Source: Chloroflexota bacterium (GTDB lineage Bacteria > Chloroflexota > UBA11872 > VXNJ01). From it: DNA of 38,388 nt. The stretch is from assembly GCA_009840625.1 (NCBI GenBank), contig VXNJ01000011.1:1-38388 (forward strand). The letters run 5' to 3'. A program made the translations under genes and the position numbers. Position 1 is the stretch's first letter, and each line of letters starts with the position of its first letter. Positions 16,072 to 22,590 of the stretch are shown here, piece by piece. The notes beneath the pieces were generated by a model that did not search any database, was not told where the DNA came from, and was given only the letters and a program-made list of their open reading frames with translations.

Positions 16072-17094
16072 TTAGGACTTGCGCGCTTTGAAGTAGAACA
16101 TCGGCGTGAAGATGCCGAGTCGGCCGGCCGCGGTCAGGCTGTCCGCCGCCAGGTTCAGCACTTCCGTGACCTCCACCGTGCCCTTCGGGACCATGCCCAT
16201 GGATTCGAGGGCCCTGATTACCCGGGACGTTATGAACCGGCCGATCGAAGTTCGCGGCAGGCTCTTGAGCGTGATGTCGCGACCCTCGAACGCGCGGTAC
16301 CAGGGCGTTTGGGGATCGGCCTCCTCGGCAAGATCTCGCGACTCAACCACCTCGAATCCAACCGTTTGCAACGCGTTCAACACGTGATCAAAGGAACCGA
16401 CATCGGGCAGGCTGTTGCCCTCTTCGATTCCCTGTTTGAGCCTTTGGTGTTCCGGGTCGGAGTATTCAAAGGCGGAAGTCATGCACCACTCGTACCCGCC
16501 GAAGCACCCGCCCGGTTTAAGTACCCGCCAGATCTCGGCGAAGGCTCCCGCCTTGTCCGGCGCGTGGGCGGTGGCCTCGATCTGAAAGACCGCATCGAAA
16601 CTCTCGTCCGCGGCCGGGATGTCCATGAAATCGCCAAGCAGGACCGAGGTCTGCTGATCAAGTCCGGCCGCCCGGTTGTAGCCTTCACACTTCTCCAGCT
16701 GATAGGCATTGTTGTTCAGCCCCACAACGTGGGCGCCGGAAGCCTTGGCGATAACCCGCATCGGGCCGCCGACTCCGCAGCCCACGTCGAGCACGCGCAT
16801 GCCGGGCCGCAGACCGACGGACTGGGACAAGAACAGTTCGTGGCGGATAAGCGATTCCTTGAACGACTCTCCCCGGACCCGCGGAGCAAAGTGAAACGAT
16901 TGGCCCCAACCGAATTCATAGAAATCGGTAACCAGGTCGTAGTAGCGGTTGACCATGTCCATGTAGCGCTGCTTGCGCAGGGCGGCGTCGCCGCCCGCAG
17001 TCTGGTCGTGAAAGCTGCGGTACTCGTGCGCGGTGGCTTCGGTTTCAGCCCCGGGGATGGCCTTGGAAACGGGGTTGTGAAAGCGTTCGGGCAT
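16072..17094 (-). CDS. sterol 24-C-methyltransferase (ERG6/SMT type)
   Basis: 340 residues, SAM-dependent. All four regions diagnostic of sterol methyltransferases are present: region I 'YEFGWGQSFHFA' (59-70, sterol pocket), region II 'VLDVGCGVGGP' (101-111, SAM), region III 'IEATAHAP' (172-179) and region IV 'YEWCMT' (201-206). Also present are 'MVNRYYDLVTDFYE', 'VGLNNNAYQ' and a C-terminal sterol-methyltransferase domain ending 'FTPMFYFKARKS', as in yeast Erg6. The reaction moves a methyl from SAM to C24 of a delta24 sterol, leaving a 24(28)-methylene group. It starts 25 bases after the Rieske gene stop, so the two are probably co-transcribed; the ERG4-type reductase, which acts on the product, is next. 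Plant SMT2-like double methylation cannot be judged by eye. Not a plain UbiE/Coq5 type, because region I is conserved. Confidence 0.9.
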   Translation of the reverse strand: MPERFHNPVSKAIPGAETEATAHEYRSFHDQTAGGDAALRKQRYMDMVNRYYDLVTDFYEFGWGQSFHFAPRVRGESFKESLIRHELFLSQSVGLRPGMRVLDVGCGVGGPMRVIAKASGAHVVGLNNNAYQLEKCEGYNRAAGLDQQTSVLLGDFMDIPAADESFDAVFQIEATAHAPDKAGAFAEIWRVLKPGGCFGGYEWCMTSAFEYSDPEHQRLKQGIEEGNSLPDVGSFDHVLNALQTVGFEVVESRDLAEEADPQTPWYRAFEGRDITLKSLPRTSIGRFITSRVIRALESMGMVPKGTVEVTEVLNLAADSLTAAGRLGIFTPMFYFKARKS

Positions 17095-17119
17095 GGGACC
17101 TAGCCCCGAACCCTTGGGC

Positions 17120-18184
17120 CTATTCGGCGTAGAACTGCCTGTACCAGCGCCGCATGTTGTGCACCGGTCCGTCCGACCGCGAAAGTAGCGGTTTCGACCG
17201 GTAAATCTTGTTTTCCCAAATTTCCACGTCCCTGCCCCACTGCGAGACCCAGTTGCCCACGACGTAGCTGGCCAGCAGGCGCGGGATTCGCTTTTGCGAA
17301 AACCAGGAAAAATGAACCTGCTGTTTCAGCGGCGCCACGGGCGTGTGAGTTTGAAACATTGTCATCTGGCCGATGTCGCCGATTTCGAAATCAAACTGCA
17401 CGATGCTGGCGGGACCGTGAAAGATCACCTCGGCTGCGGCCCCCGCCCGCGGCATCGGACGACCGAATATCTCCACGTAGCTGCGGTCGCGGAAGTACCC
17501 GCGGTGGGAAAGGGCATCGTCGGTTGCCCAGCTCGTTTGATGATGGATCTTCACGAACGGGATGCGCAGCCTGGTCCAGGGCAGGTGCATCACGTCGTGG
17601 ATTTCGCCGAAATGCTGGAAGTCGACGGCGTTTTCGGCAAATTCGATGATGTGCATGTCGACTTCGCCGCCGGCATGCCGACCGCGAAAGATGAGCTCGC
17701 CGCTGTCGATGCTCGGCTGCGTTGGGAGTCGGTAGAGGACGCGGTCCGGGGCGTGCTCGGCATGGTAGATCACGATCATCCCGTAGTAGTCCTTGACCTC
17801 CCAACTGGTATGCCTGGCGGACGGCAGCTTGTCATTGGTTGGAATGGAGCGCACTCTGCCGGCACCATCCAGCTGCCAGCCGTGGAACGGGCACCGCAAC
17901 AGGTCGCCATCGACCGAACCGTCGGCCAGGTTCGCCCCCATGTGCGGGCAGAACGCCTCGATCGCGTGGATGCTGCCGTCGTTTCCGCTTCGGAAGAGCG
18001 CAATCTGTTTGCCCAGGCATTCAACGTACTTGACCTGGCCGGGCTTGATTTCCGCCGAGCCGGCGATTCGGTACCAGCCGTCCGGAAAAGGGGGAGGATA
18101 GGAGTCCTGGCGAACGCCAGGCGAAGGTCCCGGCTGCGACGATCGCCGCCTGGATGAAAAGCGCCCTGCCAAACGATGCCACAT
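17120..18184 (-). CDS. Rieske sterol/steroid oxygenase (DAF-36/KshA-like)
   Basis: 354 residues. Rieske 2Fe-2S ligands are C79 and H81 ('FCPHMGANL'), then C98 and H101 ('CPFHGWQLD'). The mononuclear iron site is 'ENAVDFQHFGEIH' (184-196; D188, H191, H196) with D319 in 'WGRDVEIWENK'. The end, 'LSRSDGPVHNMRRWYRQFY', is shared by 3-ketosteroid 9-alpha-hydroxylases and cholesterol 7-desaturases (DAF-36/Neverland). With ERG6 and ERG4 homologues next to it, delta7 desaturation or another sterol ring oxidation (including C4 demethylation as by SdmA) is likelier than KshA-type catabolism; this is inference. The N-terminus is odd. GGAG directly abuts the ATG, and a GTG two bases further (18182) opens another frame encoding a membrane helix ('ALFIQAAIVAAGTFAW') with better third-position GC, so a single indel may have separated an anchor from the enzyme. 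Confidence 0.85.
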   Translation of the reverse strand: MWHRLAGRFSSRRRSSQPGPSPGVRQDSYPPPFPDGWYRIAGSAEIKPGQVKYVECLGKQIALFRSGNDGSIHAIEAFCPHMGANLADGSVDGDLLRCPFHGWQLDGAGRVRSIPTNDKLPSARHTSWEVKDYYGMIVIYHAEHAPDRVLYRLPTQPSIDSGELIFRGRHAGGEVDMHIIEFAENAVDFQHFGEIHDVMHLPWTRLRIPFVKIHHQTSWATDDALSHRGYFRDRSYVEIFGRPMPRAGAAAEVIFHGPASIVQFDFEIGDIGQMTMFQTHTPVAPLKQQVHFSWFSQKRIPRLLASYVVGNWVSQWGRDVEIWENKIYRSKPLLSRSDGPVHNMRRWYRQFYAE

Positions 18185-18705
18185 CTCCGGAAATCGTTAC
18201 CCGCGCGATTCCCGGAGTCCCTCGACCCGGACGGTCCGGCACGAAACGCAGCCGTCCGAAACTGACCCTGCTTTGGGTGGCCGACCGGGCCCGGCCGGTT
18301 GGGCGGCCGAGACCGCGAAGGCCAGGCCGAGGGTGCCGGCCCGACCAGGTCCACCCCCGAAAGACGGCATCTGCCTTTCCACGTTTCCCGAAGTTGTGGC
18401 TAAATTGACATTGTCGTTTCAAATGCGTGTGCGTGCCTGCACAGCCAGACTGGCGCAGGGCCCTTGAGGATGATTCGAAATAAACCGGACCGGAACCGGC
18501 CGCCCGATGCGGGCCGTCTGTCGACGCGGCCGCGAGCAGGCGATTGGCCGGCCGGATCGGCACGCAACGGGCGCACCGGCGATTGCGGGGACTGGAACTT
18601 GCTCACCGAGAACGCCGATAGTCTGAAGGAAACTGGGCACTCGTTGCTGCCGGTCCGGCCATCGACCGGTCGCATCCCTACCAACAGTGGAATTCGGGAA
18701 CTCTA
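18185..18705. other. divergent intergenic region upstream of the sterol genes
   Basis: This lies between the divergently transcribed Rieske gene and a plus-strand membrane protein, so promoters for both should be here. An AT-richer pocket near 18400-18430 contains TTGACA on the plus strand and TTGAAA on the minus strand, but neither has a convincing partner -10. No gene is supported. Confidence 0.4.
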
Positions 18706-19266
18706 ATGCTCAAGCAGTTGGCACCGCGCGACCTTCAGCCGATACCCGCCTTGGCCTGCGCGCTGATCGTGGCGCTCGCCGTGTTCGGGTGGACCGAAAG
18801 ATCGGAGATCGTCGATCCTGACGGTCAGGGTGTCCCCTACCTGCCCTGGAAACTCTGGCAGATCGCTCCGCTGGTGATGGGAATTGGGGGCGTTTGGTGG
18901 ATGTGGCTGAGCACGCGACAGGTTCCCTGGGTGCGCAGCCTGGCGCTGGGCGTGCTTGCGTTCGTGGTTTTCGGTAATGCCTACACCGACTTGTTCGGCG
19001 ATCACTGGGCAGCAGTCTGGCGAACCGTGAACCCCATCTTCATCGGTTCATCATCGGTCGCCGCAGTAACCCTGTGGCGCTGCGGCACACCGCTTTGCCG
19101 AACCGCCGCGGTGCTGTCGGCGGGCCTGGGCGTCTTGCTTTTTGCCAACGGTTATTTCATCAATTACGGAACCCTCTGGGACGCGCTCGATCCATTGCGA
19201 ATGATCACTGCGATGGCCTGGGCGGCCGGTGCGGCCGGGGTCAACGCTTACCGGGCGGGCGGCTGA
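18706..19266 (+). CDS. hypothetical integral membrane protein
   Basis: 186 residues with about five or six membrane segments: 'ALACALIVALAVFGW', 'LWQIAPLVMGIGGVWWMWL', 'SLALGVLAFVVFGNAY', 'IFIGSSSVAAVTLW', 'TAAVLSAGLGVLLFANGYF' and 'MITAMAWAAGAAG'. No family recognised. It is divergent from the sterol cluster, sharing its upstream region, and precedes the prenyltransferase gene by about 330 bases. A weak GGGAA lies before the ATG. Confidence 0.7.
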   Translation: MLKQLAPRDLQPIPALACALIVALAVFGWTERSEIVDPDGQGVPYLPWKLWQIAPLVMGIGGVWWMWLSTRQVPWVRSLALGVLAFVVFGNAYTDLFGDHWAAVWRTVNPIFIGSSSVAAVTLWRCGTPLCRTAAVLSAGLGVLLFANGYFINYGTLWDALDPLRMITAMAWAAGAAGVNAYRAGG

Positions 19267-19598
19267 CCGGGCAAGGTAATCCTCCTGGCCGTCCGCTCAA
19301 TTTCCCGCGCGTTCAGCAACGGATCCCTTTTCGACCGGGAACCACGTCGGCGATCTGCCAGCCGAAAATCTCATGATTGCCCGTGCGGCGCGGTCTATTA
19401 CGTGATAGATCGCCGACGTCGCATCGCGCCCGATCGAAAACCGGCGGCCCGGGCACAAATATGACCCGCGGGTGATTCCGGCGCATCCGGAATTCCCGCC
19501 GCCCAATTGCAAGACTGGTTTGCCGACCTGCACATTCAAGCAAGGGAATGGGGCGTGCCGAATCGCCTCGCCAGACCAATTCAAGCGGAAGCTTCTCG
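19267..19598. other. structured leader upstream of the prenyltransferase gene
   Basis: No coding sequence is evident. Two inverted repeats lie inside: a perfect 13-bp pair (19344-19356 with 19407-19419, 50 bases between) and a 7-bp hairpin ATTCCGG/CCGGAAT (19475-19481, 19487-19493) with a five-base loop. Their spacing before the prenyltransferase start suggests a folded 5' leader or a small mobile remnant. Confidence 0.4.
19344..19419. repeat. perfect 13-bp inverted repeat, 50-base spacer
   Basis: ACGTCGGCGATCT (19344-19356) is the exact reverse complement of AGATCGCCGACGT (19407-19419). A pair this long and this close is unlikely by chance in one window (rough expectation well under one). 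It could be the stem of a leader RNA or the ends of a miniature insertion. No target-site duplication is visible. Confidence 0.5.
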
Positions 19599-20375
19599 AT
19601 GCTGCGCCGCCTGATCTACCGCATTTATGAAGCGCGCCTGGAGAGCGAGGTGCGGCGCGGCGCCATCCCCCACCACGTCGGCGTCCTTCCCGACGGGAAC
19701 CGCAGATTCGCGCGCACGACCGGTCTGGCGAGCATCGGTGCGGGCCACCGCGACGGGGCCGACAACATTGAGCGGCTGATCGACTGGTGTGATGAACTGG
19801 GCATCCCCGTGATCACCGTCTGGGCATTGTCGACCGACAACCTGAACCGGCCCGCGGAGGAACTCGAGGCGATCTTCAAAATCGTTGAAACGCGCGTCGA
19901 GGCGCTCGCCGATCGACAGCAGGGGGCCGCCATTTCGCGCCGCATCCGCTCGGTAGGACGCCGCGACATGCTGCCGGCCTCGACCGTCGAATCGATCCAG
20001 CGGGTCGAGCAAATGACCGCCGGCAACGACGAAGGCGATCTCATCATTGCCATCGGATACGGTGGCCGCGACGAGATAGTGGATGCGGTCAGGCGGATGA
20101 TCGGCGATCACGCCGGTCGCGGCGAAACCCTTGCCGACCTGGCGCAGATTCTCAATGCGGAAGAAATCGGCAGCTACCTTTACGCGCCGGACATTCCGGA
20201 CCCCGACCTGGTGATTCGCACTTCCGGCGAGCTGCGGCTGTCCGGGTTCATGCTTTGGCAGAGCGCGTTCAGCGAGTACTACTTTTGCGAGGCCTACTGG
20301 CCGGCGTTTCGTCGAATCGATTTCCTGCGGGCGATCCGTTCTTACGGCCAGCGGCAGCGACGGCGCGGCCGTTGA
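19599..20375 (+). CDS. cis-prenyltransferase (undecaprenyl diphosphate synthase-like)
   Basis: About 258 residues from ATG 19599; a longer frame from 19548 is less likely because conservation begins at 'MLRRLIYRIYEARL'. The catalytic aspartate lies in 'HHVGVLPDGNRRFAR' (D32), the counterpart of the M-D-G-N-G-R-W motif of UppS. 'VITVWALSTDNLNRP' and the end 'PDLVIRTSGELRLSGF' with 'FSEYYFC' complete the family pattern. It condenses isopentenyl diphosphate onto a short trans-prenyl diphosphate to make a long cis-polyprenyl carrier lipid for wall or glycan synthesis. The L-P-D-G-N-R-R-F variant differs from textbook UppS and may mark a second, specialised enzyme. It sits 1.4 kb from the sterol cluster; both use isoprenoids, but no direct link is shown. 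Confidence 0.88.
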   Translation: MLRRLIYRIYEARLESEVRRGAIPHHVGVLPDGNRRFARTTGLASIGAGHRDGADNIERLIDWCDELGIPVITVWALSTDNLNRPAEELEAIFKIVETRVEALADRQQGAAISRRIRSVGRRDMLPASTVESIQRVEQMTAGNDEGDLIIAIGYGGRDEIVDAVRRMIGDHAGRGETLADLAQILNAEEIGSYLYAPDIPDPDLVIRTSGELRLSGFMLWQSAFSEYYFCEAYWPAFRRIDFLRAIRSYGQRQRRRGR

Positions 20376-20478
20376 CCGGCGGACGAACCTAAGGCAGGGA
20401 CCGCGGCTCCGGGCTGAATGCGATGGGCCGGAACCGGAGCATGAGCGTGGCATCATTGTTTGGCGCTTTGGACGGCAG

Positions 20479-20506
20479 TTGCCCCGGCATTTAATTGCCG
20501 TGGCAA
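20479..20506. repeat. hairpin between prenyltransferase and binding-protein genes
   Basis: TTGCCCCGGCA and TGCCGTGGCAA pair in 10 of 11 positions around a TTTAAT loop. It lies 100 bases after the prenyltransferase stop. No T-run follows, so it is a possible processing or termination structure only. Confidence 0.35.
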
Positions 20507-20629
20507 AACCTTCACGTCCCCAAAGGATCCCGCCCGTAACTTTGCGCCCTTAAACGGTTGCAACAGCGCCTCCGGCGCCACGTTGACCGACTGTCGACTA
20601 GATCCACAGAACGCGAAGAGAATCCGCTC

Positions 20630-22147
20630 ATGCGCCCAATCGAATTCGATTCCAGAACCGGTATATGGACCGCTCGCGGCCGCCTCTGGCCGTTGGTCCT
20701 GCCAATCCTGGTGCTGGCAAGCTGGTTCGCGTTCGGAGTAGACCGCGCGAACGCGGCCGATTGCCAATTCGTGCTGGGTTTTGCGGCCCTTCAGGCGGCC
20801 GCCCCGGCAGCCGTCGGCGATTGCCTCGAGAACGAGCTCCACCACCCCGCGGACGGCATCACCAGGCAGCAAACCACAAAGGGCGTCCTGGTCTGGCGCA
20901 AGGCCGACAACCACACATCGTTTACCGACGGCCACCGAACCTGGGTCGCCGGGCCGCTGGGCCTGCAGCAACGATCGGTCGGCGATCGGTTCGCCTGGGA
21001 ATCTGACGCAGACCGCGTTATTCGCATCGGCGCGGTGGTGAGCGAGACCGGTCGATTCGTTGCGGAAGGCAACGACGTGCGACGCGGGTACCGGCTCTGG
21101 GCCAACTGGATTAACGGGGAGTATGGCGGCCTGAAGGTCGGCGACGCCCGTTATCGGGTGGAGCTGAATATGTACGACGACGCCGGCGAGGCGGCAGCCG
21201 CTCGGATGCTGGTCGAAAGGTTAATCACCGAGGACGAAGTCGATTTCCTGCTCGGCCCCTACAGCTCCGGTTTGACCCAGATCGCCCTCGAGGTTGCCGA
21301 TGCTCACGGCCAGATCCTGGTAACCGCGAGCGGTGGCGCTGAAAGTTTGTTCACTCAGGGATTCGGGAGCTTTTTCGCGGTGCAGACGCCGGCCGCACAA
21401 TACACCCGCTCGGCTCTGCAGTTGCTGGCCGGAGAGGGCGCGTCGTCGGTCGTGATCGCCCACCCCGACACCGTGTTTGCAACCAGCGTCGCCGACGGGG
21501 CCCGCCGCTGGGCCGCCGAATCCGAACTTGACGTCCTGGCGGTCCACGAATACCCGCAGGGGTCAGCCGAACTGTCCGCGATCATCGCGGACGCCAAGCG
21601 CCTCGGCCCGGACATCTTCGTCGGCGGCGGTCACTTCAACGACGCGATCCTGTTCCTGCGCGCCGCCAGGGAGCTTGACTTCCGGCCGGCGGCGATGGTG
21701 ATTACGGTCGGGCCGAGCAATCCGCTGCTGGTGGAGACGCTCGGCTCGGACGCCGAATACGTTATCGGCCCGACGCAATGGGAAGCGTCGATGAGCTACG
21801 CCGGCGACCTGATCGGTTCGGCGGCCGACTTTGCCGCCCGATACCACTCCCTGTGGGGACGCGATCCGACCTACCAGGCAGCCGGTGCGTCCGCCGCCGC
21901 GCTGGCCCTGCACCACGCAATCGAAGCCGCCGGCACCACGGATTCGGCATCCGTCCACCAGGCCCTGCGCGAACTTCAGGTCGACACCTTCTTCGGCCCG
22001 ATCAGCTTTGACGAACAGGGCAGGAATTCGGCCCGCGCAATGGGCCTGGTGCAGATCCAGGACGGACAAATACTGGTCGTGGCGCCAACCGCCGCTGCCG
22101 CCGCCGACATCATCTACCCGGCCCCCGCGGCCGGCGGAACTTCCTAG
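20630..22147 (+). CDS. periplasmic binding protein, amino acid ABC type, with extra N-terminal domain
   Basis: About 505 residues from the ATG at 20630, placed just before a Sec signal ('LVLPILVLASWFAFG...ANA'); a longer frame upstream adds unrelated residues. An N-terminal region of about 100 residues contains 'LVWRKADNHTSFTDGHRTWV', a module seen in front of exported proteins in Chloroflexi-like genomes. It is followed by a type I periplasmic binding fold: 'RIGAVVSETGRFVAEGNDVRRGYRLW', 'VDFLLGPYSSGLTQIALEVAD', 'ILVTASGGAESLFTQGF', 'TQWEASMSYAGDLIGSAADF' and 'QALRELQVDTFFGPISFDEQGRN', as in the LivJ/K and amide-binding class. Ligand unknown. As with the lipoprotein at 9815, no permease is adjacent. 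Confidence 0.85.
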   Translation: MRPIEFDSRTGIWTARGRLWPLVLPILVLASWFAFGVDRANAADCQFVLGFAALQAAAPAAVGDCLENELHHPADGITRQQTTKGVLVWRKADNHTSFTDGHRTWVAGPLGLQQRSVGDRFAWESDADRVIRIGAVVSETGRFVAEGNDVRRGYRLWANWINGEYGGLKVGDARYRVELNMYDDAGEAAAARMLVERLITEDEVDFLLGPYSSGLTQIALEVADAHGQILVTASGGAESLFTQGFGSFFAVQTPAAQYTRSALQLLAGEGASSVVIAHPDTVFATSVADGARRWAAESELDVLAVHEYPQGSAELSAIIADAKRLGPDIFVGGGHFNDAILFLRAARELDFRPAAMVITVGPSNPLLVETLGSDAEYVIGPTQWEASMSYAGDLIGSAADFAARYHSLWGRDPTYQAAGASAAALALHHAIEAAGTTDSASVHQALRELQVDTFFGPISFDEQGRNSARAMGLVQIQDGQILVVAPTAAAAADIIYPAPAAGGTS

Positions 22148-22249
22148 GGAGCCGCCGGACACAAGGGTGGCGCGGCGGGCGGATCCGGGTAACCGGTAAC
22201 CGCTGACAACCCCGCCGCCGACCGGCGCCGGCCGGCCGGGCAAAGGTTG

Positions 22250-22284
22250 GCCGGCCGCGGCCATCGTACCGGACCGCGGCCGGC
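22250..22284. terminator. GC-rich hairpin after the binding-protein gene
   Basis: An 11-bp perfect stem (22250-22260 with 22274-22284, GCCGGCCGCGG and its complement) with a 13-base loop lies about 100 bases past the stop at 22147. It lacks the T-tract of a standard intrinsic terminator, so termination is only a guess. Confidence 0.35.
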
Positions 22285-22548
22285 AGGTGCCGCGCTCACG
22301 CAAGGGCCCGACGCCCGGGAATGTGGGACCGGTCTGAGCTGACCGGTCGCACGGAGGACCCGCTCGCGTCCCGTCCCCGGGCCATTGCCAAAGACCTATT
22401 CCACGAGCCTCCCGCCCGGCTCGCCGGCAGGCGGAGATTCGCATGCCACGCGGCCTGAAAACGACTGATCCGGCCGCGGTTTCCCCGCGCAAAGTGATTG
22501 TCTGGCGCTGACAAATTTCCGCCACATTTGCCTCTTACCTTGATCAAT

Positions 22549-22562
22549 GTCACGGATGTGAC
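22549..22562. promoter_or_regulatory. operator-like palindrome GTCAC-N4-GTGAC
   Basis: GTCAC GGAT GTGAC is a perfect 5-bp inverted repeat 29 bases before the lipoprotein start codon, directly after a TGATCA. The TGTGA-like half-sites recall CRP/FNR-family operators, although the spacing (4) differs from the CRP consensus (6). Position makes a regulator site plausible. Confidence 0.4.
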
Positions 22563-22590
22563 GAGAAACGGAGTTCGATGGAGCTACAAA

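Larger units (their letters stand above)
22148..22590. other. intergenic region upstream of the repeat lipoprotein
   Basis: No gene supported. The GC-rich first half holds a strong hairpin (22250-22284) and the last 90 bases are AT-richer with an operator-like palindrome (22549-22562), consistent with a terminator-like structure followed by a regulated promoter. Confidence 0.5.

Noticed and set aside
15994-17103. Plus-strand open frame (369 codons) over the methyltransferase
   Set aside because: Antisense shadow of the sterol methyltransferase; Arg/Gly/Val-rich with no motif.
17294-18157. Plus-strand open frame (287 codons) over the Rieske gene
   Set aside because: Antisense shadow; the minus strand carries all iron ligands.
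14552-18184. Eukaryotic contamination as the source of the sterol genes
   Set aside because: The genes are intron-free, closely spaced, with bacterial-type starts (GGGGAG before GTG for the reductase), and sit between clearly bacterial genes in the same contiguous sequence and with the same composition.
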